Positions 63,630-64,000 of a stretch of DNA of 64,000 bases are shown here, in pieces (position 1 is the stretch's first letter; every line of letters begins with the position of its first letter). This DNA is from Mantis religiosa (taxonomy: Eukaryota; Arthropoda; Insecta; Mantodea; Mantidae), in the NCBI GenBank assembly GCA_030765055.1, contig CM060958.1:75908985-75972984 (forward strand). The letters run 5' to 3'. The translations under genes were made by a program, and so were the position numbers. The notes under the pieces are model-generated. The model made no database searches and was not told the DNA's origin. It worked only from the letters and a program-made list of their open reading frames with translations.

Positions 63630-64000
63630 CTTAGTTGCGAATCATTATTAGAATTTACATATTAAAAAGACAAAGAAAAAAATTGAATACGTGATAGGAA
63701 TGAAACAATGACCTTTGGACCTCAGTTTTTAGCATTGTGGATTGGACCAACAGAACACTTACAGAAACACCACTAGAGTAGCTACATGATGCAAGAAGGC
63801 AGTTAATCACGTTCAGTGTCACACTGGCAGGTGATTAGTTTGAGATTTGAGAGTTCTTTGAGGCATTTAATCTTGAGAACACCAATAACAAGCTACTAAG
63901 AACTGATATTTCTATATTCAGAAAGCAGTTTTAAAGACATTCTGATCCCATAATTTCATCCACCATGTTTAAATACCAATTTATCAGCTTCTGATTAACT
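63630..64000. other. no gene recognised
   Basis: AT-rich; no RFX exon recognised on the minus strand here. Confidence 0.4.

Noticed and set aside
63373..63651. 92-codon plus-strand ORF
   Set aside because: Antisense shadow of a transposase C-terminus on the minus strand.

Overview
This window is AT-rich metazoan nuclear DNA, most likely from an insect or another arthropod. The evidence is a spliced conserved animal gene with very long introns and a dense mixture of arthropod-type transposable elements: mariner/Tc1 relatives, piggyBac, hAT, Mutator-like and gypsy elements, Jockey/R1/I-type LINEs, tRNA-derived SINEs and many Penelope-like elements (PLEs). I see no bacterial gene organisation. 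The species cannot be named from this sequence alone.

The only host gene I can recognise is on the minus strand: an RFX1/2/3-type winged-helix transcription factor. Seven consecutive exons can be placed with matching phases and good splice sites: 58265-58040, 53968-53819, 53363-53242, 49440-49319, 39656-39403, 33303-33101 and 24057-23904. Together they give 1231 coding bases (about 410 codons), from the last part of the RFX DNA-binding domain to the end of the conserved dimerization region. The 5' exons (start codon and most of the DNA-binding domain) are not visible up to position 64000. The C-terminal exon or exons after 23904 were not recognised.

Almost everything else is mobile DNA lying in or downstream of this gene. 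Region by region: 1-16 kb holds PLE hairpins, three decayed mariners, LINE pieces, a transposase gene split by a PLE, a piggyBac gene split by a LINE, and a hAT remnant. 16-26 kb holds SINEs, an old duplicated block and a mariner pseudogene. 26.8-30.0 kb is a nested stack: a LINE with an RNase H domain, interrupted by a Mutator-like element and then by a PLE, each with its own target-site duplication. 31-36 kb holds a gypsy solo LTR, two Tc1/mariner-superfamily remnants and a PLE. 39-44 kb holds PLEs, including one head-to-head inverted PLE inside a LINE tail. 44.8-48.1 kb is a 3.35-kb DNA transposon with about 36-bp inverted ends. 49.7-52.5 kb is a complete but internally deleted gypsy element with two 230-bp LTRs and a 4-bp target duplication. 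55-63 kb holds further PLEs, SINEs, LINE pieces and Tc1/mariner-superfamily transposase remnants.

The most interesting signal is the PLE population. At least twelve sites carry a hammerhead-ribozyme-like core. In most copies the bases after the conserved GAAA form a short palindrome (ACGT, ACATGT, ACTAGT, ATCGAT or AACGTT), which is what a ribozyme working as a dimer would need. Many PLE copies are short perfect hairpins flanked by 8-16-bp target duplications, and two sit within about 20 bases of RFX 5' splice sites.
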